This document shows, piece by piece, positions 9,555 to 18,860 of a stretch of 64,000 nucleotides of DNA (the stretch's first letter is position 1; every line of letters starts with the position of its first letter). The position numbers were made by a program, and so were the translations under genes. The DNA comes from Clostridium arbusti SL206. Lineage in GTDB: Bacteria > Bacillota > Clostridia > Clostridiales > Clostridiaceae. The stretch spans positions 40,648 to 104,647 of the forward strand of contig NZ_BAEV01000002.1 in the NCBI RefSeq assembly GCF_000246895.1. The letters are read 5' to 3'. The notes beneath the pieces are model-generated. The model saw only the letters and a program-made list of their open reading frames with translations. It was not told where the DNA came from and searched no databases.

Positions 9555-10181
9555 ATGAATAAAGACGTATTATTAAATAACACCGAATTTGAACAATTAA
9601 CTGCATCTGAAATTTGGGAAAGACTATATAATAGAGAACTTAATTCTAAGAAGAACATTCTAGAATACATTGATATAACAGCGGTGCTTAAAAAGGGAAC
9701 TATAAATGAGGAGAAGATTAAAGATACATATAATTATATTTATAATCACATAGAACAATTAAAGGGTTCAATAAAACCAAATACAATGATGTATCTAAAG
9801 AATAAGCTAAAAACACAGCTTGGAAAATATGTTAAAGAAAAGGATCCAAAGCCAGTGAATCACTTTATAGAATTTTTTAAAAAGGCCTATCCTGAAAACA
9901 CTAGAAGGAAAGATTTCACCTGGGTTCTAATGGATATAAATAGTATATCCGAAGAGCAGATATGGACTACTTTAACATACATAAATAGGGAATGTCTAAA
10001 CAATAAGCTCACTCTGAATTCTGATCAAAAGAAGGATATAATAGCAATAATAGAATTTTTACTTAATAAGAACAATATTAAGTATATAAATGATCTTAGA
10101 AACCTTAAACAATTAACAGATAGATTAGATATAAGTATTGTAAATGTTGGTAAATCATTTAAGGCATATGAAAATAAATAG
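9555..10181 (+). CDS. Hypothetical protein, 208 residues, helical
   Basis: Not recognised. Soluble, charged and predicted mostly helical, without Cys clusters or membrane segments. ATG at 9555 follows AATAAGGAGAATAT, a good ribosome binding site, so it is probably translated. It is transcribed away from the TetB(P)-like gene. The last few codons (AYENK and the stop) come from the end of the second MITE-like copy, so the original C-terminus may have been replaced when the element arrived. Confidence 0.6.
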   Translation: MNKDVLLNNTEFEQLTASEIWERLYNRELNSKKNILEYIDITAVLKKGTINEEKIKDTYNYIYNHIEQLKGSIKPNTMMYLKNKLKTQLGKYVKEKDPKPVNHFIEFFKKAYPENTRRKDFTWVLMDINSISEEQIWTTLTYINRECLNNKLTLNSDQKKDIIAIIEFLLNKNNIKYINDLRNLKQLTDRLDISIVNVGKSFKAYENK

Positions 10182-10324
10182 TAAGTCAAAGATGCGACGT
10201 ATATTTTGAAGCCTACAAGGAAATAGGTTCTTCAGATAGTGAGCTATCTGAGGGTTCTGTTGACGTGGTTGGATTCAAAATAGACTAGCATACTGACTAG
10301 TTATTTATTTGAATGTGCCTAAGG
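10165..10324. repeat. MITE-like element, copy 2 (inverted relative to copy 1)
   Basis: Reverse complement of 5758-5916, nearly identical along its length, including the central TCAGATAG...CTATCTGA palindrome. Together the two copies bracket 4.25 kb as long inverted repeats. Confidence 0.7.
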
Positions 10325-10532
10325 TATATTATAAATAAATTTAGACTTAAATTCGGTTAGAATTAAAAAGCAAGTAATTTATGTATTTAAAAAATCACTT
10401 GCCGAATTGAAGTTTATTATTCTTCAATTATTCCAATATAGAAATATAATTTCTATATTAACAGCTGCCACCAAGTTTTTTATTGTTCATGGCCTCTAGC
10501 TACTACCTTTTATTTTTAATCAGCAGTAAAAT
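10325..10532. other. Intergenic region after the second MITE copy
   Basis: AT-rich. Contains a loose hairpin around 10368-10402 and, on the minus strand, a ten-codon frame MNNKKLGGSC that looks like a gene tail remnant. No supported gene. Confidence 0.4.
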
Positions 10533-12062
10533 CTAAAGAAGTGGTGCGAATAACCTGAGAAGAGCTTGAAGAACTTTAATGTACCAAGGTCTATGTTTCC
10601 ATTCATTAAAACTCATTTCCTTACCAACTTCAAAAGTTTCCATTATATCTTTTTTCATATCCTTTAATACCGAAGCTCCACATATCCAAACACCATTTTC
10701 AAAATGAAGATTAAAACTGCGGTAATCCATATTTATACTACCTGTTATCGCATTATCATCATCACTAATAATAGTTTTTGCATGTATATATCCTGGATTG
10801 TATTCATAAATTCTCACTCCAGCTTTTATAAGTTTTCCGTAATTTGAACGTGTCACCATATGTACATACCATTTATCCCATATTCTAGGGGTAACAATTC
10901 TAACATCTACTCCACCCATGGCTGTCAAACATAATGCATCCATCATTGAATCATCAATAACTAAATAAGGAGTAGTTATATAAACATATTCCTTTGCATT
11001 ATAAATTACTTGTCGATACATAACTTCTGCTGGATTATGAGGATTGTTAACTGGGCCATCACTAAAAGGTTGATAAAATCCGTCTCCAATTATTTTTACA
11101 GTGGGTTCATATTTTAAATAATTTTCTTTTATTTTACTTTCAGTTTCCCACATCTGAAGAAATGTTACAGTAAGGCTCCAGACCGCATCTCCCTTTATCC
11201 TAATAGCAGTATCTTTCCAATGTCCATACTTGTTATACAAATTAGCATATTCATCAGCAAGGTTAGTTCCTCCAGTATATCCAATATTACCATCTATAAT
11301 TGCTATTTTCTGATGATTTCTATAATTAATATAGAGTCTATAAATATTTTTATGTAACTGATTAAAGGGAATAGCCTTTATATTTTTACTTCTCAATTCT
11401 TTAACTATATTATTTGGTGCTGTCATAATGCTTCCAAAATCATCATATAAAAGCCTAACCTCAACGCCTTGTGCAGCCTTTACTTTAAGTATTTCATATA
11501 TATGATTCCAAAGTTTTCCCTCTGAAACAATAAAATATTCAAGGAAAATAAATTTCTTTGCATTTTTCATGTCTTCAATCATATCTTTAAACTGCAATTC
11601 TCCCAATTCATAATACTTACTTTCAGTATGATTATATAAAGGAAATCCTTCTTTTTCTAAATATTCCGAAATCCTTTTCCTAATTGGATAATATTGCTGA
11701 AATTCCAATTGAATTTGAGAATCTCTTTTAAGCCATATCCTTCTATTTGATAAAATCCTTCTGATTTTTTTACTTCGCAACGCCTGTGTACCACTTTGCC
11801 CCCATAAAATATAAAGTAAATACCCAAATACCGGTAATAAAATAATAATAGTAATCCACGCAATGACGTAAGTAGAATTACTTTTTTTATTTACCAGAAT
11901 CAGTACTCCAATCAATCCAAAAATCTCAACCACAAAATATAAATAAACTGATTTTTGTCTTAAATTGATTACAAGAAAAGCAAGCAAAAATATCTGAGCT
12001 AAAACAGCTATTCCTACCGTAATAATACGGATCATACTATAGATTTTTTTCGGTTTTCTCAT
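10533..12062 (-). CDS. cls: Cardiolipin synthase
   Basis: Membrane phospholipase-D-type enzyme that condenses phosphatidylglycerol to cardiolipin. Two N-terminal membrane helices are followed by two HKD motifs: NHQKIAIIDG (about residue 240) and HAKTIISDDD (about 420), each followed by a conserved GxxN segment (GGTN, GSIN). I prefer the ATG at 12062 (509 residues): AAGGAG lies 11 bases upstream. The GTG at 12074 that extends the frame overlaps this ribosome binding site. Monocistronic, separated from the next gene by a long perfect hairpin. Confidence 0.93.
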   Translation of the reverse strand: MRKPKKIYSMIRIITVGIAVLAQIFLLAFLVINLRQKSVYLYFVVEIFGLIGVLILVNKKSNSTYVIAWITIIILLPVFGYLLYILWGQSGTQALRSKKIRRILSNRRIWLKRDSQIQLEFQQYYPIRKRISEYLEKEGFPLYNHTESKYYELGELQFKDMIEDMKNAKKFIFLEYFIVSEGKLWNHIYEILKVKAAQGVEVRLLYDDFGSIMTAPNNIVKELRSKNIKAIPFNQLHKNIYRLYINYRNHQKIAIIDGNIGYTGGTNLADEYANLYNKYGHWKDTAIRIKGDAVWSLTVTFLQMWETESKIKENYLKYEPTVKIIGDGFYQPFSDGPVNNPHNPAEVMYRQVIYNAKEYVYITTPYLVIDDSMMDALCLTAMGGVDVRIVTPRIWDKWYVHMVTRSNYGKLIKAGVRIYEYNPGYIHAKTIISDDDNAITGSINMDYRSFNLHFENGVWICGASVLKDMKKDIMETFEVGKEMSFNEWKHRPWYIKVLQALLRLFAPLL

Positions 12063-12092
12063 GAAATTGCCCACTCCTTAATACTAAAATTA

Positions 12093-12139
12093 TAACATAA
12101 TTAATTACATCCCTTTGGTATTTGTAATTAATTATGTTA
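12093..12139. terminator. Long perfect stem overlapping the sugar-kinase stop codon
   Basis: 17-bp perfect arms TAACATAATTAATTACA/TGTAATTAATTATGTTA around a 13-base loop. The kinase stop codon lies inside the right arm. It probably terminates kinase transcription and insulates cls. Confidence 0.65.
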
Positions 12140-13640
12140 TTGTTTTTAAAATGTCTTTTTGAATTTTATATTGCCTCTTATAAAATTTAGTGTTATCTAA
12201 ATTAGGTATATACTTATTAGCAACTTTCGCATTACTACTTAATGCTATTTTTAAATTTTCAATATTACCTACTGCATAAGACCCGATAATACAGTTTGTT
12301 AGCACTGCCCCTTTTGACACCTGAAGTGTTCTAACTTTACTACCTATTACATCTGCCTTAATTTGATTCCATAAATCATCTTTACTTCCACCTTCAGTTA
12401 CTGTAATCATATTAATATCAATGCCTGCATTTCTATAAATATCAGTAATATTCAAATATTCATAAGCAATTGACTCCAAAATCGATCTCCACAAAACGTA
12501 TTGGTCTGTGTCTAAGGTCATATTTATAAAGCTGCCCTTAAGATTTGAATACTCTCCATAGGTATCAGTTAAATAAGGTAAGAAAAATACACCATTGCAT
12601 CCCTTGGGAACTTTTTTCGCTTCTCTGCTTAATTTTTCATAATATGCATCATCATCTGACTTCTTACAAATATTGTCTTTAAACCAACGTAAGGCCAATC
12701 CACCAGTTCTTACAAATCCCCAGTAAAAATATGTATCTTCTAAAGTTCCAGAGTTGAAAATAAGACCACTTCCTCTTCTACTGAGCTCTGGTATAATTCC
12801 ATTTGTAGAAACACAAAACATGGCACAAGTTCCTGCAACATCAACAGCCCTATTTGCTTCAAATATTCCGTTTCCAAGCATAGATTGCATAGTGTCACCA
12901 GCACCGGCACAGATAGGAATCCCCTCATCAAAACCTGTTTCTTCAGCAGCTTCTTTTGATAAACTTCCAATAATATTCCAAGGCTTTACAATCTTAGGAA
13001 AATAACTTTTATCTATCCCAAGAATATCAAGCTGTTCATCTGACCACTGCTTGTCATAAACACGATATCCAAGTCCCCAACCAGACATAGTTCCCCAATC
13101 AATAAAAGCATCTTCACTACTTAACCCTGCAAGTCTAGATAAAATATATGGAGCATTGTGTACAAACTTTTTCCCTCTTGCTTTAAATTTTTCATCATTG
13201 GCTAAAATCCATCTTGCATGCATGGCTGGAAACATACAGCTAGAATCAGCATTGCCTGTTTCGTTTTGCCATATTGATAAATTTAAATTGTTAATGACTT
13301 CAACATCATCCTGAGTTCTAGAATCTAAATAATTAATGTATGGTGTAATAGCCTTTCCACTCTCATCTATGCCAACAATTCCACATATAATACCATCACC
13401 CATAATAGATTTAACTGAACTTATGGGTATTTGTTTATCCTTTAGCTGAACAGCACACTCCCTCATACCTTTTTTAGTAAGATATAAATATTCGTCAGCA
13501 TCCATTTCTACCCAACCAATATGAGGATATTTTAGGGTGGTTTGGTTCACTGATTCAGCTATACAATTCATATCTCCATCATATATTGCAACTTTTACGC
13601 TTTGGGTTCCAGCATCAAAGCCAAGAAAATATTGCTGCAC
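12132..13640 (-). CDS. FGGY-family carbohydrate kinase (xylulokinase-like)
   Basis: ATP-dependent sugar kinase of the FGGY family, 502 residues, full length. The N-terminal phosphate loop FDAGTQSVK (residues 8-16), the substrate-region GDGIICGIV, the Asp-bearing GAGDTMQSM (about 250) and the C-terminal TEGGSKDDLWNQIKADV motif are present. The substrate (xylulose, or another ketose or polyol) cannot be fixed from sequence. No sugar transporter or isomerase is adjacent, so it stands alone. Start ATG at 13640 behind GAGGAGAT. Confidence 0.85.
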   Translation of the reverse strand: MQQYFLGFDAGTQSVKVAIYDGDMNCIAESVNQTTLKYPHIGWVEMDADEYLYLTKKGMRECAVQLKDKQIPISSVKSIMGDGIICGIVGIDESGKAITPYINYLDSRTQDDVEVINNLNLSIWQNETGNADSSCMFPAMHARWILANDEKFKARGKKFVHNAPYILSRLAGLSSEDAFIDWGTMSGWGLGYRVYDKQWSDEQLDILGIDKSYFPKIVKPWNIIGSLSKEAAEETGFDEGIPICAGAGDTMQSMLGNGIFEANRAVDVAGTCAMFCVSTNGIIPELSRRGSGLIFNSGTLEDTYFYWGFVRTGGLALRWFKDNICKKSDDDAYYEKLSREAKKVPKGCNGVFFLPYLTDTYGEYSNLKGSFINMTLDTDQYVLWRSILESIAYEYLNITDIYRNAGIDINMITVTEGGSKDDLWNQIKADVIGSKVRTLQVSKGAVLTNCIIGSYAVGNIENLKIALSSNAKVANKYIPNLDNTKFYKRQYKIQKDILKTIT

Positions 13641-13914
13641 TTTAACATCTCCTCATTTATCTTCGAATAATTTAATATTATATTTTTCATATTAAATTAT
13701 CATGTATATATTTATAATAGTAATATAGTATATGAAAAAAAAGATTTTATCAAATAAAATTATAACTATTAATGGCTTTCAATATTCAAAATTGGTTTAA
13801 ACAAATAGCAATCCCTCAAAAAGTGCAGCATTATAAAATTAAAACTTTAAGAAGAAAATTTTACAGAGTTTGTGGAAACATTTGTTGAAATGAATACTAC
13901 AGATATATTTAACA

Positions 13915-13998
13915 CCAATTCTTGAAAAAACTGCAAAGGCTGATGCAGTTATTCTCGATTCTCCAATTTATTATCAAGCAGTTACAGGAGCTATGATT
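13915..13998 (+). pseudogene. Fragment of a flavodoxin-fold NAD(P)H-FMN reductase
   Basis: About 28 codons reading PILEKTAKADAVILDSPIYY and then QAVTGAM, the conserved core (ADAxIxGSPxYxxxVTG) of NADPH-dependent FMN reductase or iron-sulfur flavoprotein genes. No start codon, and flanking frames are broken. The usual Gly of the GSP turn is Asp here. Confidence 0.55.
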
Positions 13999-14022
13999 TT
14001 AATTTTATCATTACAACTATTT

Positions 14023-14118
14023 CTATTTAAATACTCCCCTAAAAGAATCTATATTATTAGGTACTAATATAAAAGCAGCTGAACAACTTCCTACTGCCGC
14101 ATGTGTTTTTCCAGTCAT
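14023..14118 (-). pseudogene. N-terminal stub of a YdjM-like metal-dependent hydrolase
   Basis: ATG at 14118 has GGAGG seven to eight bases upstream, then MTGKTHAAVGSCSAAFI, the start of the membrane-bound DUF457/YdjM family (MTGxTHxxxG). The frame ends after 31 residues with no downstream homology, so the gene is truncated. Apart from this stub, the flavodoxin fragment and the repeat below, 13641-14260 holds no gene. Confidence 0.5.
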
Positions 14119-14204
14119 TATAAATTCCTCCAAATCTATTCATAGTGCGTCTTAATTATATATAAGATGATACCACATAACTAATTAGGTGGTAAATTAT
14201 AATT

Positions 14205-14240
14205 GTTACGACCCAGAGGTTATAGAAATAACTGGAAGTT
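14205..14240. repeat. Dispersed palindromic repeat, copy A (right half)
   Basis: TTACGACCC then AGAGGTTATAGAAATAACTG GAAGTT. It matches the right arm of a family also seen at 25301, 38784 and 46564. Confidence 0.55.
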
Positions 14241-14263
14241 ATTTTTTGCTACTAGCCATGGAT

Positions 14264-14290
14264 TTTACATAGAGTTTACATAATTTTACA
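14264..14290 (+). promoter_or_regulatory. Candidate Pho box upstream of the secreted phosphatase
   Basis: Three TTTACA hexamers at 14264, 14275 and 14285, that is 11- and 10-bp spacing. This matches the TT(A/T/C)ACA direct repeats bound by PhoP in Gram-positive bacteria. They lie about 75 bases before the phosphatase start, with an AT-rich -10-like region after them. Confidence 0.6.
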
Positions 14291-14361
14291 TAAAATACCT
14301 TATTAGAAGAATTTTAATCTGTTAATATAAAGTTAAAATATAGAATTCAGGGGGATAAAAC

Positions 14362-16308
14362 ATGAAATATTTTAACAAAAAAGTCTTAAGTCTCGTTATC
14401 GCAGTAAGCACTATATCAACTTCAGTTATTGGTTTAAACACTGTTGCTTTTGCTGCAGACACTAGCATAACACCTGTTGTTGACCCATCTGCCTCAGTTG
14501 GTACAGTTACTAAAACTATGGTTACCTTTGATGGTGACACAAAAACTACTAAAGGTTTTACCTGGTATACCTCAAAAGCATCAATTAACAGTGATCTACA
14601 AATAGTTGAAAAAACCTCAGACACTGCCAATTTTGCAAAAGGTAAGTCTTTCACAGGAACTACAGCTGTTCCAAGTAACAACACTTCAGCTACGCCACCA
14701 GCTAATACCACAACTTCAAAACCAGAATATGTGCACAAAGCCACAGCTACAGGACTTAAAGCAAATACGACCTACTACTATCGTGTTGGTGATGCTTCCA
14801 TAGGTCTTTGGGGTGCTACTTCTACCTTCCAAACTGCTCAGGAAAGCGGTGCCTTTACTTTTCTTGATTTAGCAGATCCACAGGCTAAAGATTATGATGA
14901 AGCTCTTCTTGCCGCTTCAACCTTTAAAAAAGCCCTTAATACAGTGCCAAATTCAAAATTCCTTGCACTTAACGGTGATATAGTTGATGACGGAAGTATA
15001 GAATACGAATGGGATTGGCTTTTCAATAATATAGGACAGGGCTTTCTAAATACTACTATAGCTCCTATAGCAGGAAATCATGACAACAAATCCGGTGCTT
15101 TTGTAGATCATTTTAATCTTTCTGCCGCACCAGGCTCCGATACTACTACAGGTGTTTATTATTCTTATGATTACAGCAATGCACATTTTGTAATGCTCAA
15201 TAATAATGAAAACACTAAAGTAAATGACCTTTCCAAGGCTCAACTTGATTGGATGAAAGCTGATATTCAAAAAGCACGTGCTAACGGTTCACAGTGGATC
15301 ATTGTTGATATGCACAAGGGACCTTACACTACATCAAATCATGCTACTGATAGTGATATAAATGATCCTGTAAATGGATCAAGAAAAACTGTTGCACCTC
15401 TTATGGCACAGCTTGGAGTAGATTTAGTTCTTCAAGGTCATGATCATATCTATGCAAGAAGTAAGCCAATAAAAGCAGATGGTACTGCAGCTTCAGAAGA
15501 TTTAATTACAGAAAACAATAAGGGTCAGAAAACTCAATATCAAGTAAACCCAGACGGTACTATTTATCTGATTCCTGCAACTGCTGGTCCAAAGGTTTAC
15601 TACAAAAATACTAAAATAGATCCTAGTTATTATTCCCTATTTGATCGTGCTGAAGAAAACCACGCTGCTATTTATGGCCAAGATCCTGCTGATAGTACAA
15701 GGCCTAAGCGTTCCCAAATACAAAACTTTGAAAGTATTTCAATAGATAAAGATAAGCTTTCTGTCATTTCTTATGAAATAGATCAGAATAAAAACAATGC
15801 ACAACCTTATATTATTGATACCTTTGGTATTGAAAAACCAACTATTGCAAAAATTACAGAAGATCAAACTGACACTTTACCAGGAAACAATAAGTCTGCA
15901 AATTATACAGTTTCCATGAATAACATTACAAAGGCAAATACTTTTGAGACGACTGTAAAATATGACTCAAATCAGTATTCATTGAATAATATTGATTACT
16001 TACAGCCTGGTCTTAAACAGATTTCAAAGGATGATAAAAACGGTACATTAAAATTAGTATTTACTAAGGAAAATGGCGGTACCATAACAACTAGTAAAGA
16101 CTACACAGATTTAGTAAAACTACACTTTACTTCTAAAGGATCTAAATCTAAAGGAAAAGATTCAGCTGTACGACTTTTAAAGGCAGAATTTAGAGGACTT
16201 AACACAAAAGCTGTATCTGCTAGAATAAATGATCCATTAGCTAACTTACATGCTAATTCTTTCTCTAAGACGCTTTCAAATTTATCAGCTCCAGGCCATT
16301 TAAAATAA
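14362..16308 (+). CDS. Secreted purple-acid-phosphatase-like metallophosphatase with cohesin-like tail
   Basis: 648 residues. The signal peptide (1-32) ends in VAFAADT. An N-terminal fibronectin-III-like purple acid phosphatase domain (about 40-155) ends at the typical LKANTTYYYRVGD. The calcineurin-fold catalytic domain carries LNGDIVDDG, AGNHDN, VDMHKGPY and QGHDHIYAR with all expected metal ligands. The C-terminal 100 residues (ANYTVSMNNITKANTFETTV onward) resemble the cohesin/dockerin-associated beta-sandwich. It probably releases phosphate from organic phosphoesters outside the cell. GGGGGA precedes the ATG. The upstream Pho-box-like repeats suggest control by phosphate starvation. Confidence 0.88.
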   Translation: MKYFNKKVLSLVIAVSTISTSVIGLNTVAFAADTSITPVVDPSASVGTVTKTMVTFDGDTKTTKGFTWYTSKASINSDLQIVEKTSDTANFAKGKSFTGTTAVPSNNTSATPPANTTTSKPEYVHKATATGLKANTTYYYRVGDASIGLWGATSTFQTAQESGAFTFLDLADPQAKDYDEALLAASTFKKALNTVPNSKFLALNGDIVDDGSIEYEWDWLFNNIGQGFLNTTIAPIAGNHDNKSGAFVDHFNLSAAPGSDTTTGVYYSYDYSNAHFVMLNNNENTKVNDLSKAQLDWMKADIQKARANGSQWIIVDMHKGPYTTSNHATDSDINDPVNGSRKTVAPLMAQLGVDLVLQGHDHIYARSKPIKADGTAASEDLITENNKGQKTQYQVNPDGTIYLIPATAGPKVYYKNTKIDPSYYSLFDRAEENHAAIYGQDPADSTRPKRSQIQNFESISIDKDKLSVISYEIDQNKNNAQPYIIDTFGIEKPTIAKITEDQTDTLPGNNKSANYTVSMNNITKANTFETTVKYDSNQYSLNNIDYLQPGLKQISKDDKNGTLKLVFTKENGGTITTSKDYTDLVKLHFTSKGSKSKGKDSAVRLLKAEFRGLNTKAVSARINDPLANLHANSFSKTLSNLSAPGHLK

Positions 16309-16350
16309 CATATTTAAGTTTATCTTATATCCTTTAAACTATTTATTATA

Positions 16351-16386
16351 AAAAATCGCCATAGAAATTTATCTATGACGATTTTT
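16351..16386 (+). terminator. Terminator of the phosphatase gene
   Basis: Hairpin AAAATCGCCATAG...CTATGACGATTTTT with one unpaired base per arm and a T-run. Confidence 0.8.
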
Positions 16387-16403
16387 GCATTATTTATTTG
16401 CCA

Positions 16404-16778
16404 TCAATAGCAAAACAAATTGTGTTCACAATTTGTTAACATCACCCAAGGGTTTTTCATATATGCCTGAGAAGAAATCTTACAATTCGAGCTTTTTACT
16501 ATATTCCCTAATAATGCTAATAGATTTTTTAGCTCTATCATTTCATTATCAGCTAAATGATATTCAACCAGTTCTTTTACACTTAGAAACTAACTTGCCT
16601 TTTTTAACATTGTAAGATTATTGACATTTAAATCACTTGATATTAAACCATATACTTCCTCGAAATCATCTTGGAAAGCCCGATAAACAACTTCAAATCC
16701 AATAATCAATCCGCCCAAGACCCCACCTGTTAATGTAGTAATTGAAAATAAGAGTAACCACTTATCTACACCTATCAT
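16404..16778 (-). pseudogene. Small membrane protein interrupted by an in-frame TAG
   Basis: From ATG 16778 (GAGAG upstream) the frame encodes one strong membrane helix (WLLLFSITTLTGGVLGGLII) and a soluble part ending KKAS, then TAG at 16590. The same frame stays open for another 61 codons (FLSVKELVEYHLADNEMIEL...) to TGA at 16404. That tail has normal coding composition, so one point mutation probably split a ~124-residue protein. The N-terminal half alone could still be made. Family not recognised. Confidence 0.45.
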
Positions 16779-17062
16779 TTTAGTTCTCTCTTTCAAAATG
16801 AAGTAATTTAAGGCTATATTCATTCAAAGTATAGCCTTATCTGATGTAATTCATTCATTATTTAATATAAATTAATTTGCAAATATTATATCATTAACTT
16901 ATGTACTAGTATTAATAATTTTTATATTAGAGGAGTATAAATATATGAAATTTTTAATTACCATGCTTTTAACTTGCTAAATTGCAATCATTGCAATCAA
17001 AGATGGGATTATTTTAAGATATTCTCATTATGAAATATCATACTAAAGGGAGATGGTTTTAA

Positions 17063-17767
17063 GTGAGTGAAATAATTAGCTCTCCTATTTTTTCTGTTAT
17101 GATCTCATTAATAGCTTTTGAATTAGGTTGTGTTATATACAAGAAGACTAAGTTTCCATTATTTAATCCTATAATTATTGCTATAGTATTGGTAATAATT
17201 ATAATCAAATTGCTAAATATAAGCGTTGATACATACAATAAAGGTGGAAATTTAATTAGCTTCTTCTTGACTCCAGCTACAGTTATATTAGCCGTACCAC
17301 TATATAAAAAGTTACAACTTTTAAAGGAAAATGTAGTTCCAATAATAGTAGGAATAACAGCAGGATCTTTAAGTGGAATGTGCTCCATAGTATTATTATG
17401 TCACCTATTACTTGTTCCAAAACAATTAACTCTATCTATGATACCAAAATCTGTCACCGTACCAATAGGTATAGCTATTTCAGAACAAATCGGTGGAATT
17501 CCTGCAATAACAATGTTTGCTATTATGGTCACTGGAACTATTGGTATTGTAGTATATCCAGTAGTATTTAAGATTTTAAAAATTGAAGATCCCATAGCAA
17601 AAGGAGTTGCTATGGGTACAACAGCTCATGCAATTGGAACCTCAAAAGCCATAGAAATGGGTGAAGTAGAAGGTGCTATGAGTAGTTTATCTATGGGTGT
17701 TGCAGGTATATTTATTGTAATATTTGCACCTATAGTAACCAAATTATTTAGTATTCTTATAAAGTAA
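17063..17767 (+). CDS. lrgB: LrgB/CidB-family membrane protein
   Basis: 234 residues with about seven hydrophobic helices, including the conserved PKSVTVPIGIAISEQIGG and TTAHAIGTSKA segments of LrgB. The family acts with the holin-like LrgA in murein hydrolase control or in pyruvate/glycolate export. The GTG start at 17063 is ten bases after GGGAG. No lrgA gene precedes it: 16860-17060 has only a short broken frame (MKFLITMLLTC), so lrgB looks orphaned. Confidence 0.88.
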   Translation: MSEIISSPIFSVMISLIAFELGCVIYKKTKFPLFNPIIIAIVLVIIIIKLLNISVDTYNKGGNLISFFLTPATVILAVPLYKKLQLLKENVVPIIVGITAGSLSGMCSIVLLCHLLLVPKQLTLSMIPKSVTVPIGIAISEQIGGIPAITMFAIMVTGTIGIVVYPVVFKILKIEDPIAKGVAMGTTAHAIGTSKAIEMGEVEGAMSSLSMGVAGIFIVIFAPIVTKLFSILIK

Positions 17768-17856
17768 ATCCTATAATTAACATTATCTAAAATCTTTAGA
17801 ACACTTCCCTACTACTGGATATGAATGACTAGTTGAAGGATTGCGACGAGCTTTTG

Positions 17857-17908
17857 TTTTGTATTTAGGATACCACCGATAAAATCGGTGGCATTTTAAA
17901 TACAAAAC
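17857..17908. repeat. Large two-part palindrome
   Basis: Outer arms GTTTTGTATTT/AAATACAAAAC and inner arms CCACCGAT/ATCGGTGG around a three-base loop. It is too large and lacks the T-tail of a simple terminator. It sits between lrgB and the aldolase in a stretch (17768-17972) with no supported gene. Confidence 0.55.
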
Positions 17909-17972
17909 TGGCTTATGTGCATACACAGACACTACTTGCCAATATGGTGTAAATGATGCTAATGATAGAAAT

Positions 17973-18860
17973 TTATTTGATTGATGCTTCATAGATTTCC
18001 TTAATTGAGTTCAATATCGTCGCATCAAATTCTTCCTCGGTTTGCCCGGCAGTTAATCCTTGAGATAAAGCTCGTGAGAAACTAGCGATTAATCCATGAT
18101 TACATGCTAGCTTTTTATTTGCTTCCGCTTGACTATACCCTCCAGACAAAGCTACCACTCTTACAACATGTGGATCATTCATCAAATCACTATAGAAATT
18201 ATCCTCTGTTGGTATTGAGAGTTTAAGCATCACTTTTGTTTCCTTATCAAGGCTTGATAATTGTTTTGAAATCTCAAGTTTTAGAAACTTTTCTGATTCT
18301 TTTTTATCAGTGCTATGAATATCAACCTCTGGTTCAATGATTGGAATTAGACCAGCCTTAGCTATTTGTTTACCAATTTCGAATTGCTGCTCCACCACTT
18401 TTTTAATTCCGTAAGGATTGGCTTCTTTAATAACTGAGCGCATTTTTGTTCCAAAAATATTTTTTTCTACAGCTTTCTTTAAAAGGTCCTTCAAACCAGT
18501 TATTGGTTTCATAATCTGAACACCATCTTCAAGTTCAGTAAGTCCTTTATCCACCTTTAAAAAAGGTACAATATTCTTTTTCTCCCAAAGATAATCAGCA
18601 GTATATTGACCGTCAATGGTACGATACATTGTATTTTCAAATAAAATAGCACCCAAAATGTACTCTGAAGTAAATGCAGAACTCTTTATGATGCGTTTTC
18701 TCATTTCATGTACTAAATCAAACATCTCTTCATCATTAGAATAACTGCTTTCTGGAATACCATATTGTAGTAATGCCTTTGGAGTGCTACCACCACTTTG
18801 ATCTAGTGCGGCAATAAATCCTTTACCTGTATGCATTTGATTCATTTGCTTTTCATTCAT
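17973..18860 (-). CDS. fda: Fructose-bisphosphate aldolase, class I
   Basis: Schiff-base aldolase cleaving fructose-1,6-bisphosphate to dihydroxyacetone phosphate and glyceraldehyde-3-phosphate. 295 residues, the length of the bacterial FdaB-type class I enzyme. Recognisable: FIAALDQSGGSTPKAL at the N-terminus, IPIIEPEVDIH, the catalytic-Lys strand VMLKLSIPT, and the phosphate-binding VVALSGGYS. AAGGAGGG precedes the ATG at 18860. A second, class II aldolase of the GatY/KbaY kind is present at 54032. Single gene, no operon partner. Confidence 0.94.
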   Translation of the reverse strand: MNEKQMNQMHTGKGFIAALDQSGGSTPKALLQYGIPESSYSNDEEMFDLVHEMRKRIIKSSAFTSEYILGAILFENTMYRTIDGQYTADYLWEKKNIVPFLKVDKGLTELEDGVQIMKPITGLKDLLKKAVEKNIFGTKMRSVIKEANPYGIKKVVEQQFEIGKQIAKAGLIPIIEPEVDIHSTDKKESEKFLKLEISKQLSSLDKETKVMLKLSIPTEDNFYSDLMNDPHVVRVVALSGGYSQAEANKKLACNHGLIASFSRALSQGLTAGQTEEEFDATILNSIKEIYEASIK

